The notes under the pieces: model-generated
Seen by the model: only the letters and a program-made list of their open reading frames with translations
Told to the model about the DNA's origin: nothing
The model's database searches: none
Made by a program: the position numbers and the translations under genes
Source of the DNA: M3007 sp035299505
Lineage (GTDB): Bacteria; Bacteroidota; Bacteroidia; Chitinophagales; Saprospiraceae
DNA: 64,000 nucleotides
Direction of reading: 5' to 3'
Assembly: GCA_035299505.1 (NCBI GenBank)
Contig: DATGWL010000090.1
Coordinates: 66,297-130,296 of the forward strand
Part shown: positions 15,403 to 24,821 of the stretch, in pieces
Position numbering within the stretch: position 1 is the stretch's first letter
Layout of the letters: every line of letters starts with the position of its first letter

Positions 15403-18400
15403 CTACTTCTTCACCACCTTCTTCACCCCGCGCACTGACGCGTTGGCTACAGATATAGCATAAACGCCATCGGGAAGGTCCTGTATCTGAAGATTGAGGC
15501 TGGTGGCGCCTGCAGGCATATTCCAGGATTTGAGTAACTGGCCTGCGGTGTTGTACAGGCTAATCTGTGCATCTTCATCCAGAATATCATTCAGCGAAAG
15601 CACGACTACATCATTGGCAGGGTTTGGTGCCAGATTAAACTGTACACCGGCCAATGGATTGCTGGTACTTACCAGTGGAGAAACCACAAAGGTGCCCTGG
15701 TCCATACCGCCTTCTCCATCGGCTACTACCACCTGAAAGGCATCCTGACTGGCGCTCACGCCAAAATCGAAGTAGATCAAACCGCCATTGTCAATATCCG
15801 CCTGGGTAAACGTTGTACCTATTTGCACATCGCCGAAGTGTAACTTCAGCAAACCGTTTTGCGGCAATGTCATCAGGGTGTACACCAGCTGGTCGGCAGT
15901 ATTGTTGGCGTCTTCAGATTTCAGGAAGGCCGAAGTAATGACAGCATTGCTGCCACCCACTGGTTGAAGTGGGTTGTTAACTGTAATCACGGGTGGGTTA
16001 GTTGCTTCGTTGGAGCAAACCTGAAGCGAGAAAGCCGACAAAGAACCGCCAGAACTAATTGAATTATCTTTTACACGGAGTGTCCAAACCCCGGTTGCAT
16101 TTTCACCGTTGAAGGTGCTCAACGGCCCACTTGATTTGGATTCTGCGTTGTTGGTTGGAGGCGGGCAGGAGAAAATGGCTGCTGCACCGTCGTTGAACGC
16201 AATATCAAAGTTGCCATTGAAACTGCCGCAACGGTCTTTAAACAACAATACATTGGTGCCGGCAGGGCTGATGAGGCGCACTTCCAGGTCTTTGAAGTAT
16301 TCGTGGAAACCTTGTACTTTCTTCACGTCCACATCGCTGATCTGACCGCCGGAAAGAATATTAATTTTAGATTCAACCGTTGGAGTGCCATTGGCAGTAA
16401 TGTTTTGTGGCAAATCGTTGGCTGAAAACTGCACGCAGTTCAGTACGCTCACCACAAAAACCTGTGGAGCAGACCATACAGCGCCACCACAGTCGTTTTT
16501 GGCCCGTACACGCCAGAAATAAACACCGCCTTCATTCAGGTTGGTAGTTACCTGATACTGGGTTGGAATCCAGTTGTCTTTGGTTTCTACCAATGTATTG
16601 GCTTCAAAAGACGGGTTGGAAGCCAGTTGCACATCATATGCATTGGCATCGGCAGCACCGGTCCACACCAGCAGCGGGTTAGGGTTTACACCAGAAGCAC
16701 CATTGACAGGGGTAGTTGGCGCAAAAGTGGAAAAGTTGTTGCTTACTGTAGTGAGTGTAATGGTGGCTGTTTGGGTAACGCCATTGGAAATAGCAGAAAC
16801 CACAGCATCAAAGGTGCTTTCTGAAGTATTGCCCGGGATAGTTACCGTGAGTACGGAGTTCTCACCGGCCATTACCGGATTCGGGCTGAAAGTAGCCACT
16901 GCACCATTGGGCAATCCGCTAACCGACAGAGAAACCGTATCTGCGAAACCACCGGTTGCCGAAGTGGAAATGGTTGTTACAAATGCCTCAGGCAAACAAA
17001 CATAATTAATCAGAGAGCCAGGGCAAAATCCGAAGCTTGCCGGTCCGTTTTGCACAATTTTGAAATTGGCATTGGAAATATCAAAAAAGATATTGTCTGC
17101 AGCTTCCACCTTCACGCGCACCGTAGTGCTTGCCAAATCAGGCACCTGCACACATGCCCGCCCGATGTTCGGCTGATTGGCTGCCAGGGTGATCGGGTAG
17201 GTGTATCCGCCATCGGTACTCATCAGAATATTCACTTTCTGGCACAATACCGGATTGAGGTTGGTGTTGGCTACGTCCCAGGTAACGGTTTGATACTCAC
17301 CGGCATTCCAGGTCAGCGAGGCACTGTTAGGATATGTTACCCGGAATGGGCCTGCACCTGCAGCTGTTTTGAAACGAACGTCGGTGATGGCAACACCGCC
17401 AGCTCCCGGAGCATTGTCGCGTACGGTAATCTTGAAGCGCAGATCGCGGCTGTAAGTTGGCAGCAATTCAGCCGGGTTATTGGCGTTGGTAACAATAGTT
17501 TGCATGGCCGGGAATGTGCGCGTGGGCACACTCAATGGCGGGAAGGAACGGAACAACGGGGAGCTTCCGGTAGCCTGTCCCAGGGAAATGGATGGACCCA
17601 AATCGAATTCTTCCCAGCTGTAGGTAAGAGCATCATTGTTTGGATCACTTGCCACTGCCGTCAGGGCGAATGGCGTGCTGATCGGAATATAAAAGTTGTT
17701 CGTCAGCGGAATGCTCACCTCCGGAGCACGGTTGTCGGTTTGGATTTCTTCCGCGCACTGGCTGCCTATTTCAACGGTGATAAAATTGGCTACCTGCTCC
17801 AGGTTGGCTACGTGGAAGAACGGATCACGATCGTCCACAATGTCTGGAGAACAAGTAGTGGCATAACTCATAATGGTAGAGCCACCGCCTGGTTCGTAGG
17901 CTGTGCCAGGCGTTTGGGCATCCTGGGCTGGCGGACAAATATTGAATGTGTGGGTAGCAGAAAACTGGTGACCCATTTCGTGTGCAATAATGAGGTAGTA
18001 CTCCGGACCTTCAGGGTTTGGCAGAGAAGAACCCGCCACAGCCTTGTTGATTTGGGTACAAACACCGCTCAGGGATGCCTGGCCAGCCACATAAACGCCG
18101 CTCGGATTAGCTACACGCGCAAACAAGTGACCAATATCGTAACTGTTCACCCCAACACGGCTGTTGGTAGCCGCCGGGTTGTCGCCAATCCAGTTCGGAA
18201 TCAGTGGACCCGTAAATGGGTCCGTTGCCGGGTCGTAATAAATCAGCGTATCATTGTTTGGAATCAATTCCATACGCACCGCCCAGTCGCGTTCGGTGAT
18301 GGCCACGATGTAGTTAACTGCTTCGGTAATAGCAGCCATTACCTGTGGAGCGGTTCCGCCATGGTATTGGGTATATTCGCCCTGCGCAGTTACTGCCAGA

Positions 18401-19053
18401 CGGTATTTTTTCAATACAACAGGCTCTGAATTGCCGCGATCAGCTACAGGGTTGTGCTTGTGCTCAGGGTGCTTGTAGGTGGCGTTCAGAAACTCGTCGT
18501 CTACACCACAAAGGCTTTTCACTTCCTGGCTGTTGGCTGTTTTAGGCAAATCATTTTGGTGATAAGCCATATAAAACGGCTGGTTGCCGGTGGCAAACGG
18601 AGTTACCAATTGTGTTTTGCCATTGGCATCAAACACAAAAGCGTGGAATCCCTTGCTGCCCAGGCCCATACGAAGGGTCAGACCTTTCCCTTCCGCATCT
18701 TTACCTGCGAAGGTTTTGATTTCCGGAAACTTGGCGGCCAGCTCAGGCGCCATAATCGGCGATTCCCATACCCGGAAGGTATGCATAGCGCCGTCGGCCA
18801 GTGGCAGGGAAAGTAACAGCGGGTTGTTCCTGGCAGCCTCGGTAAATTCCATAGGCGCTTTGTTCAGGAAAGACGCCATTTGGTTGTAATCAAGGGCAAA
18901 ACCGTGAAATTGGCTGGGTTGAGTTTTTTGGTTCGCACCCTCAGGAAGCGCCATGGCGTTTTTTGCCACAGGCGACCAAAAGTTGTTTTGGGCCAAAAGA
19001 TTGGTAAATAGCCCGAAAACGAGCAGAAATGTGCATAATTTGCGCATGGTCAT
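15403..19053 (-). CDS. Secreted reprolysin-like metalloprotease with P domain and T9SS sorting domain
   Basis: About 1216 residues. The start is set at 19053 because MRKLCTFLLVFGLFTNLLAQ then forms a signal peptide. After a propeptide-like region comes a reprolysin-type catalytic domain with the zinc motif HEMGHQFSATH near residue 355, where three histidines bind zinc and glutamate is the catalytic base. Next are Ig/fibronectin-like repeats (around 560-860), a proprotein-convertase P domain (KVQGFHEYFKDLEVRLISP), a cadherin-like repeat, and a type A T9SS sorting domain (LAPNPANDVVVLSL, LPDGVYAISV, ending KKVVKK). It is expected to be exported by T9SS, the sorting domain being removed at the surface. 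It probably degrades extracellular protein. Confidence 0.9.
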   Translation of the reverse strand: MTMRKLCTFLLVFGLFTNLLAQNNFWSPVAKNAMALPEGANQKTQPSQFHGFALDYNQMASFLNKAPMEFTEAARNNPLLLSLPLADGAMHTFRVWESPIMAPELAAKFPEIKTFAGKDAEGKGLTLRMGLGSKGFHAFVFDANGKTQLVTPFATGNQPFYMAYHQNDLPKTANSQEVKSLCGVDDEFLNATYKHPEHKHNPVADRGNSEPVVLKKYRLAVTAQGEYTQYHGGTAPQVMAAITEAVNYIVAITERDWAVRMELIPNNDTLIYYDPATDPFTGPLIPNWIGDNPAATNSRVGVNSYDIGHLFARVANPSGVYVAGQASLSGVCTQINKAVAGSSLPNPEGPEYYLIIAHEMGHQFSATHTFNICPPAQDAQTPGTAYEPGGGSTIMSYATTCSPDIVDDRDPFFHVANLEQVANFITVEIGSQCAEEIQTDNRAPEVSIPLTNNFYIPISTPFALTAVASDPNNDALTYSWEEFDLGPSISLGQATGSSPLFRSFPPLSVPTRTFPAMQTIVTNANNPAELLPTYSRDLRFKITVRDNAPGAGGVAITDVRFKTAAGAGPFRVTYPNSASLTWNAGEYQTVTWDVANTNLNPVLCQKVNILMSTDGGYTYPITLAANQPNIGRACVQVPDLASTTVRVKVEAADNIFFDISNANFKIVQNGPASFGFCPGSLINYVCLPEAFVTTISTSATGGFADTVSLSVSGLPNGAVATFSPNPVMAGENSVLTVTIPGNTSESTFDAVVSAISNGVTQTATITLTTVSNNFSTFAPTTPVNGASGVNPNPLLVWTGAADANAYDVQLASNPSFEANTLVETKDNWIPTQYQVTTNLNEGGVYFWRVRAKNDCGGAVWSAPQVFVVSVLNCVQFSANDLPQNITANGTPTVESKINILSGGQISDVDVKKVQGFHEYFKDLEVRLISPAGTNVLLFKDRCGSFNGNFDIAFNDGAAAIFSCPPPTNNAESKSSGPLSTFNGENATGVWTLRVKDNSISSGGSLSAFSLQVCSNEATNPPVITVNNPLQPVGGSNAVITSAFLKSEDANNTADQLVYTLMTLPQNGLLKLHFGDVQIGTTFTQADIDNGGLIYFDFGVSASQDAFQVVVADGEGGMDQGTFVVSPLVSTSNPLAGVQFNLAPNPANDVVVLSLNDILDEDAQISLYNTAGQLLKSWNMPAGATSLNLQIQDLPDGVYAISVANASVRGVKKVVKK

Positions 19054-19194
19054 GAGAATTTGAAAAAGCTTAAGGCAGAAAGCTGCCTGCATCATTTGCC
19101 CTGCAAAAATCCGGACTTTGTCCGGTTCAGGCATGGTATTTTTACGAAATGCTTAAAAATGACGATACTTTTTGTGCCGCAGCAGCCTGAAGCG

Positions 19195-19857
19195 CTAAAA
19201 AAACGCTCTAAACCCTAAAAACACCCCGAATCCAATCATTAGCCAGCCTATTCCCCGCTGAATTTGCGAAGTGTGTCTGGGGGTTAAAAATTGGCGCAAT
19301 TTTTTGGCTGCCCAGGCTTTGGCGGTATCAGTAATCACCAGGGTGCCCATCATGCCGCCAAAAAACACCAGCATCTCCTGTTTGGTCCAGCCACTGGGCA
19401 CTACAACGGCGCTAACAATACCTAACCAGAAAAAAACAGTGCCGGGGTTGATAGTGTTCAGCAAAAAACCGCGTACCCACCACCATAAATAGGTTTTGGA
19501 AGCTTTTGATACGTGCGTGAGCTGCGGCGCATCCGGGGGGGCAACAAGGCGTTTTGCCTTGAGCAAGCTGCCCAGCCCAAATCCAAAAAGCAACAATCCG
19601 CCGAGTATGCCGGCCCAAAGTTTGAAATCGGGTAAGGCTACCAGAGCTTCCATGGCTTCAATGCCATAAAAAGCGGCTAAAACATAGAGTACATCACTCG
19701 CCCAGATCCCGGATGCCACAGAAACCCCGGCCCGGAATCCTTGACTAATTCCTGCTTCCACAATGGCAAAAAGCAGCGGACCAATCAAAAAACTCAATGA
19801 AATACCCAGAAAAATTCCCTGTACCAGCATAAAAGGATTAACCTGTTGTTGCGGCAA
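19195..19857 (-). CDS. LysE/RhtB family amino-acid exporter
   Basis: A 220-residue membrane protein with six hydrophobic helices in the LysE pattern. The N-terminus has FLIGPLLFAIVEAGISQGFRAG, matching the family signature G-P-x-x-x-x-x-x-x-x-x-G-x-x-x-G. The second half has LNTINPGTVFFWLGI, the conserved N-P-x-x-x-x-F-W motif. Family members export amino acids or derivatives; the substrate here is unknown. A strong promoter lies 50-80 bases upstream. It is divergent from the glutaminase gene, and glutamine or glutamate handling could link the two (inference). Confidence 0.85.
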   Translation of the reverse strand: MPQQQVNPFMLVQGIFLGISLSFLIGPLLFAIVEAGISQGFRAGVSVASGIWASDVLYVLAAFYGIEAMEALVALPDFKLWAGILGGLLLFGFGLGSLLKAKRLVAPPDAPQLTHVSKASKTYLWWWVRGFLLNTINPGTVFFWLGIVSAVVVPSGWTKQEMLVFFGGMMGTLVITDTAKAWAAKKLRQFLTPRHTSQIQRGIGWLMIGFGVFLGFRAFF

Positions 19858-19908
19858 GAAGGTTCTTACCCATTATTTTCGGATGTTTGAGCCTCGAAAA
19901 ATCGGCCG

Positions 19909-19938
19909 CAAAGGTAGTTCTACAACAATAGTATCCAA
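19909..19938 (-). promoter_or_regulatory. Promoter of the LysE-family gene
   Basis: On the minus strand TTG (19936-19938) is followed after 19 bases by TACCTTTG (19909-19916), an exact match to the Bacteroidota consensus TTG-N19-TAnnTTTG. The start codon is about 50 bases downstream. Confidence 0.7.
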
Positions 19939-19991
19939 GGCCAGCGTACATTTTGGATCACAGCGTTCTTTCCCAGATATCAGCATCAGGT

Positions 19992-20906
19992 ATGGATTAT
20001 CCGCAAATCATAGCACAAATAGCCGCACAGGTCACTCCGCTCTTCGGGCAGGGTAAAGTGGCCGATTATATACCGGAATTGGGCAAAGTGCCACCGGAGC
20101 AGTTCGGTTTTTGCCTGCATTTGAACGATGGACAAGTTTTTACCCATGGCCATAGCGGGGTAAAATTTTCCATTCAGAGTATTTCAAAGGTTTTTACCCT
20201 GAGCCTGGCTTTTCAACTGATGGGGGAGGATCTCTGGAAAAGGGTAGGGGTGGAGCCCAGTGGCACGGCCTTCAACTCCCTGATGCAACTGGAATATGAA
20301 AAAGGAATTCCGCGCAACCCGCTGATCAATGCAGGAGCCTTGGTGGTGACCGATATTCTGGTGTCGGCATTCCAGGATCCCAAAGCGGAAATCCTGCGGT
20401 ATTTGCGCCTGCTTACCGGAAATGATAGTATACAATTCAATCCTTCCGTAGCACAATCAGAGCGTAATTCCGGCTATCGGAACTACGCTCTGGGCTATTT
20501 CCTGAAATCTTTTGGAAACCTCGACAACGATGTGGAGCAGGTTTTGGATGTCTACTTTCACCAGTGCGCGGTAGAAATGACTTGTGTAGAACTTGCTGCA
20601 GCCATGCAATTGTTCTCCCATCATGGCGTAGAACCGCATTCCGGACAAAGACTGCTCACCATGAGTCAGGCCAAACGCCTCAACGCTGTGATGCAAACCT
20701 GCGGCTTCTACGATGAAGCCGGTGAGTTTACATTTGCGGTAGGCTTACCGGGTAAAAGCGGGGTAGGTGGCGGAATAGCAGCACTTTTACCCGGACAATA
20801 CAGCCTGGCAGTGTGGAGCCCGGAATTGAATAAGAAAGGTAATTCGGTGCTGGGTATGAAAGCGCTTGAATTGTTCACAACCTTAACGGGAAGATCAGTT
20901 TTTTAA
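19992..20906 (+). CDS. glsA: Glutaminase A
   Basis: About 304 residues from the ATG at 19992, the usual size of the serine-dependent beta-lactamase-like glutaminases. It hydrolyses glutamine to glutamate and ammonia. Visible motifs: GKVADYIPEL, KFSIQSISKVFTL with the S-x-x-K catalytic pair, EPSGTAFNS, NPLINAGALV, and the C-terminal GLPGKSGVGGGI. A longer frame with a TTG start at 19953 adds 13 unconserved residues and is less likely. No signal peptide, so cytosolic. It is followed 21 bases later by an MFS symporter on the same strand. Confidence 0.92.
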   Translation: MDYPQIIAQIAAQVTPLFGQGKVADYIPELGKVPPEQFGFCLHLNDGQVFTHGHSGVKFSIQSISKVFTLSLAFQLMGEDLWKRVGVEPSGTAFNSLMQLEYEKGIPRNPLINAGALVVTDILVSAFQDPKAEILRYLRLLTGNDSIQFNPSVAQSERNSGYRNYALGYFLKSFGNLDNDVEQVLDVYFHQCAVEMTCVELAAAMQLFSHHGVEPHSGQRLLTMSQAKRLNAVMQTCGFYDEAGEFTFAVGLPGKSGVGGGIAALLPGQYSLAVWSPELNKKGNSVLGMKALELFTTLTGRSVF

Positions 20907-20927
20907 ACCACTATACCTACATTCATA

Positions 20928-22301
20928 ATGGCTAAACGGCTTCCTTTGCAAACTCCATTACAGGCACTTACCCCTGAGCGTCCACCGATGCGGGTTTTAT
21001 TGCTTTATGCTATTGGGCAGCTTGGCTGGTCGTTGGCCAGTTTTGCCGCGGGCAATCTGATGGTATATTTTTACATGCCTCCGGAACAGGGTACGCCTGT
21101 TTTTCCATCATTTATTTATCAGGGAGCTGTATTGGGTGTCTTTACGCTGGTAGGAATGGTTAGTGCCGGTGGCCGTATTCTGGACGGATTGGTGGATCCG
21201 CTGGTGGCTAACTGGAGCGATAGAAGCCGGTTTACCATAGGGAAAAGACGTTGGTTTTTATTGGTTGGAGCATTGCCTTTTGCTGTATTTGCTACCCTGA
21301 TATTTTTTCCTGCGGATCATGCTGAAAGTGCCGGAAACTTTCTGTGGCTGATGGTTTGCACGGCGTTTTATTATTTTTTCTTTGCGTTTTATGTTATTCC
21401 ATACAATGCCCTCATGGCAGAATTGGGGCATACTCCAAAAGACCGGATGCTGATTAGTACTTTGGTTTCAGTAGCCTGGGCATTAGGATTTGTAGCTGGC
21501 AACAGCGTGTTTGTTATCCAGGAATGGATGGAATCCAAAGGAAACCCACCTATTGAGGCTTTCCAATATTCTCTGATATTGTTGCATGGCATTGCCCTGG
21601 TTTGTTTGTTAACGCCAGCCTTCTTCCTGAAAGAGCATCGGTATGCACGCCAGATTACAGGGGATCACAGCTTCAGGGAAGCGTTGCAAACCATCATCGG
21701 GAATCGTAATTTTCGCTGGTTTTTAAGCTCGTTTTTGCTGTATTGGTTGGCATTAACCTTCATACAACTGGGCATGGTGTACTACGCCACACTCCTGTTT
21801 GAATTGGATAAGGAGGCTGCCTTTACGTTCTCTCTGGTCAGCTTTTTGTCGAGCTTTCTATTATATCTGCCGGTAAACCTTTTGGTGCAAAAGTGGGGCA
21901 AACGACGCACCATGCTGGCTGCATACGTATTATTTGGGGTGCTTTTTGGGGTGGTTGCATTTGCCGGGGTCCTGCCAGGCTCGAAGGAGGCACTTTTATA
22001 TGCGCTTGGTATTGCGGCAGCAGCTCCTCTTGCAGTTTTTGGTATTTTGCCCAATGCGCTGGTGGGCGATGAGATCGCAAAGGAGGAACAGCAAAGCGGC
22101 AGGCAACTTTCAGGGATGTTCTATGGTTTGACGGCTTTTACCATGAAAATTGGTATCTCGGTAGCCAATCTTGTATTCCCTTCGCTGCTTTTATTGGGAA
22201 AAAGCAACGAAAATCCCATAGGAGTACAGGCAACCGCGCTGGTCGCGTTGCTTTTTTGCGCTGCAGGGTGGTATTCATTCAGGCAATACAAAGAAACCTG
22301 A
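20928..22301 (+). CDS. MFS transporter of the GPH (MelB-like) symporter family
   Basis: A 457-residue protein with about twelve transmembrane helices. The GPH signature is seen after helix 2: DGLVDPLVANWSDRSRFTIGKRRWF, in which the aspartates of the cation site and the loop SD-R-x-x-x-G-x-R are kept. VIPYNALMAELG in helix 4-5 also fits the family. Relatives carry sugars or other solutes with sodium or protons. The substrate cannot be told from the sequence. It probably shares a transcript with glsA. Confidence 0.82.
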   Translation: MAKRLPLQTPLQALTPERPPMRVLLLYAIGQLGWSLASFAAGNLMVYFYMPPEQGTPVFPSFIYQGAVLGVFTLVGMVSAGGRILDGLVDPLVANWSDRSRFTIGKRRWFLLVGALPFAVFATLIFFPADHAESAGNFLWLMVCTAFYYFFFAFYVIPYNALMAELGHTPKDRMLISTLVSVAWALGFVAGNSVFVIQEWMESKGNPPIEAFQYSLILLHGIALVCLLTPAFFLKEHRYARQITGDHSFREALQTIIGNRNFRWFLSSFLLYWLALTFIQLGMVYYATLLFELDKEAAFTFSLVSFLSSFLLYLPVNLLVQKWGKRRTMLAAYVLFGVLFGVVAFAGVLPGSKEALLYALGIAAAAPLAVFGILPNALVGDEIAKEEQQSGRQLSGMFYGLTAFTMKIGISVANLVFPSLLLLGKSNENPIGVQATALVALLFCAAGWYSFRQYKET

Positions 22302-22312
22302 ACACAGGCAGG

Positions 22313-22693
22313 CTACTTCACCAATTCTACCCCATCTACAATATATTCCGTTTCGCCTTGCCAGAAAAATACCTGATACCGCTGCAAGTAGTGTACCTGA
22401 ACCTGTTTCCCTTCAAACTCCTGAAGTTTTTTCGAAATCTCAGCGTTTTTAACGGAAAACTCCCAGGCAGTCATCATGCCATTGGGCGACAGGTTCAGGG
22501 TGCCTTCGTGGGTTTTGAATAATACGCCGCGACGGGATATTTTGACCAGCTGGCCGGAGCGATATCCATCAGAATAGCTGAGTTGGCTGTATCCGAAGTA
22601 GCCCAGGCAGGCTACCAGAAAAGTTCCGAATAAAATCCAGAGTATCCGGCGACCCAGTTTTTTTGCGGATTGTTTGGCTTGTTCGAGTTGCAT
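22313..22693 (-). CDS. Small single-pass membrane protein of unknown function
   Basis: A 126-residue protein with one transmembrane helix (RILWILFGTFLVACLGYFGY) and an extracytoplasmic domain with YSDGYRSGQLVKISRRGVLFKTHEG, AWEFSV and VQVHYLQRY. The GxRSGxLVKIS / GVxFKTxEG pattern recurs in a small Bacteroidota family of unknown role that is, to my recollection, sometimes mis-annotated as 6-phosphogluconate dehydrogenase; there is no dehydrogenase motif. The leader contains a (TCAC)n repeat ending seven bases before the ATG. QueE lies just upstream on the same strand. Confidence 0.65.
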   Translation of the reverse strand: MQLEQAKQSAKKLGRRILWILFGTFLVACLGYFGYSQLSYSDGYRSGQLVKISRRGVLFKTHEGTLNLSPNGMMTAWEFSVKNAEISKKLQEFEGKQVQVHYLQRYQVFFWQGETEYIVDGVELVK

Positions 22694-22699
22694 ATAGAG

Positions 22700-22726
22700 G
22701 TGAGTGAGTGAGTGAGTGAGTGAGTG
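22700..22726. repeat. Tetranucleotide repeat (GTGA)n, 6.75 units
   Basis: A perfect GTGA run on the plus strand (TCAC on the coding strand) between queE and the next gene. It ends seven bases upstream of the ATG at 22693, where the translation initiation region should be. Confidence 0.95.
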
Positions 22727-22732
22727 GTGATT

Positions 22733-23557
22733 TTAAACGCCTTTTTTGGCGCCCCAGATTTGGATATGAAGCCGGTCTGAGTAGCGGAAACCAAATGCTT
22801 TGCAGATATCTACGAGCCATTTACGGCGTTTGTTGAGTACGGCTGCGGAACTGCCTTCCGGCATGAGCCAGACTTTTTCCGCAGGAATTTGGTACTGCTC
22901 AACCAGTCGTAAAACCTCAGAAAGGTCTGTTTTTTCGGCTAATACGAATTTGAAATTTGCTTTAGGGGATTGGGCAAAAAACTGCAAAGCGGCAGGTTTT
23001 TCTCTTAATTTCAAAGGATTTCCGCTGTTTTCCAGCTTGGGTGAAACATTATACTGGTTTACCGCTTCATCAAAAGCCGGCTGTGGTACGAGGGTGCCAT
23101 TGGTTTCTACTTCAAAATGATAATCGGCCCGTATGGTGCGCAGGGTTTGCATGAGGTTGGTTAAACCAGGCTGCTGCAACATAGGTTCACCGCCGGTCAG
23201 AATCACATTCGGGCAAGCAAATGTAGCTACCCGGGCAGCAATTTCAGCAATGCTGCATTCCGATATCCAGTCTTTTTTGGAAAACTTACGGTAACCCGGC
23301 CGGGCATCATGCTTGTGGATAAACCTGGTTCCTTCCCAGTTCCAGGTATAATCTGTATCGCACCAGATACAATGCAGGTTGCACAGGGAGGTGCGCACAA
23401 ACACAGAAGGAATGCCAAGGCTCTTGCCTTCTCCCTGAATGGAATGGAAAATCTCGGGGGCCCCGCGCAGGCGGGCGAGCTTCAATATATCGGAACGTGA
23501 AATGGAACGCTGACTCAAATCCGGAATTTTCCGGCAAAAGTAGCGGCTGTTTGGCAA
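22733..23557 (-). CDS. queE: 7-carboxy-7-deazaguanine synthase
   Basis: A radical SAM enzyme that converts 6-carboxy-tetrahydropterin to 7-carboxy-7-deazaguanine in queuosine synthesis. The core begins EIFHSIQGEGKSLGIPSVFVR, the cluster motif is CNLHCIWC (C-x3-C-x2-C), the SAM-binding region is LTGGEPMLQ, and VETNGT and VSPKLENSG are typical. The core is about 245 residues. The N-terminal 30 residues before EIFHSIQ are not conserved in the family, and TTG codons inside this stretch could be the true start, so the 5' end is uncertain. No other queuosine gene is in the window. Confidence 0.88.
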   Translation of the reverse strand: MPNSRYFCRKIPDLSQRSISRSDILKLARLRGAPEIFHSIQGEGKSLGIPSVFVRTSLCNLHCIWCDTDYTWNWEGTRFIHKHDARPGYRKFSKKDWISECSIAEIAARVATFACPNVILTGGEPMLQQPGLTNLMQTLRTIRADYHFEVETNGTLVPQPAFDEAVNQYNVSPKLENSGNPLKLREKPAALQFFAQSPKANFKFVLAEKTDLSEVLRLVEQYQIPAEKVWLMPEGSSAAVLNKRRKWLVDICKAFGFRYSDRLHIQIWGAKKGV

Positions 23558-23597
23558 CCATCCTCCGACTTTTCAAAGGTCAGGGCGCCAAACAGCC
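23545..23597. other. Nested inverted repeat at the queE 5' end
   Basis: GGCTGTTTGGC (23545-23555) pairs with GCCAAACAGCC (23587-23597), enclosing GACTTTTCAAAGGTC, itself a small palindrome. It overlaps the predicted start of queE, so it could be a leader structure. I do not see the motifs of a preQ1 riboswitch. Confidence 0.5.
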
Positions 23598-24125
23598 AAT
23601 TTTCTGCGGTTGGGATTACCAGGATCCATACTACTGCACGCTGGTGGAGGGGAGTTGTTGGGCAGAAAACCCTTCTTCCCAACAACCCCCTCCCGGTCAG
23701 TTTAGGCGTTGAGGATATCAAGACCTATTACTGACACCGAAGGTGTAGTAGTTAGTACCATGAGCAAACGGGAAAAGAACTATTAAAGAAGATTGATGAT
23801 TAATGCCTCATGCGAGATACAGGCGGCACAAATGTAAATTTTAACCTAAGTTAATTGTTTGAATAATATCTGTTTTTTTTGAGATATTATTTGGTATTTA
23901 TTCTGCGGTATTGAAAGACAGCTCAATGTGCGTATTTCAAATCTCAACACGTCATTTCCGCAGTCTGGCAGATTCTGATTGCAAATAGCCTATTGAGGAA
24001 ATACTTTTAGCGCATGTTGTACTGCCGAAGTGGGGCATGGAACTGTTGAAATTCCCCCTTTTTAAGGTACATATGCTCATTTGAGGAGCAGTTGTGGTTT
24101 TTAACCTTCCCATTCGGTTCAAAAG
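23598..24125. other. Long intergenic region without a convincing gene
   Basis: About 530 bases. It contains an inverted repeat of about 16 bp with a one-base bulge (23646-23662 with 23678-23693), and an AT-rich hairpin (AATAATATCT at 23862-23871 with AGATATTATT at 23882-23891). The rest is AT-rich and has only very short open frames. Confidence 0.6.
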
Positions 24126-24725
24126 ATGAGAATCTTTTTCTTTCTACTGTTAGTTGTTTGCACCCACGTATGTGGTTGCTTCATCAAAGTTCACAAACCT
24201 GAAAAAAGGGCGTTCACGGCCAACGGTTAGTGTTATGACCAAATGACTGAAAATCAAGCGTCAGGTAAAATAAGGTATGATGGATATTATTCAGACTCAT
24301 CCAAATATCACTGTATCTTCTACAGCGATGGTTTTTGGGTAGCAGGTGACTTGAAAGATACAACAGTATCGAAAGAAATGACTGCTCAAGATCCGTATGG
24401 AATTTACGAATGGGGGATATATCGAATTAAGGATGATACCATTAAAATTAGATTATTGTATGCTCCTCAAAGGCCGTATGTCACCTGGCACTCCTGGTTT
24501 CTAATTGAAAACACTGAAACTTTAACACATTTAATAAGCACCCGTAATTTTCCAATAACGGAATCAATGCTTCAAGCGGAGCAAGGCAAGTCCCCGGATG
24601 GCCGAAAGTTTACTTTTATCCAAGGCGACTCGCTCCCTGATATGAATGTATCGTGGTTCAAGCGCTGCAAATGGCTATGGTGCGACAAGGCTGCATATGA
24701 AACCTGGAAAACTTCAATGAAATGA
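24126..24725 (+). pseudogene. Lipoprotein-like gene interrupted by an in-frame TAG
   Basis: The frame from the ATG at 24126 encodes a lipoprotein-type signal (MRIFFFLLLVVCTHVCGC) and then stops at TAG 24228-24230. The same frame reopens at once and runs to 24725, with an ATG at 24243 (160 residues). The body has GKIRYDGYYSDSS, FYSDGFWVAGDL and WGIYRIKDDTIKI, clearly related to the next gene (FRMDGFYYSN, WGVFLVNYPEIKL), which has its signal peptide attached. The simplest reading is one lipoprotein gene with a nonsense codon. If the 24243 start is used, the product would be a cytosolic protein without its export signal. Function unknown. Confidence 0.55.
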
Positions 24726-24821
24726 TGGGATATTTTGGATACTACGGGCGAGTGCTGGCCAACAGCTATTCGGAAGTTTCAGGACACATAACCCGTTCAC
24801 ACATTGGTAATCTATTCAAAC

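Noticed and set aside
17050..18429. A 459-codon plus-strand open frame inside the metalloprotease gene
   Set aside because: Antisense to a gene with a zinc motif and a sorting domain; composition is cysteine- and tryptophan-rich in the way antisense frames often are.
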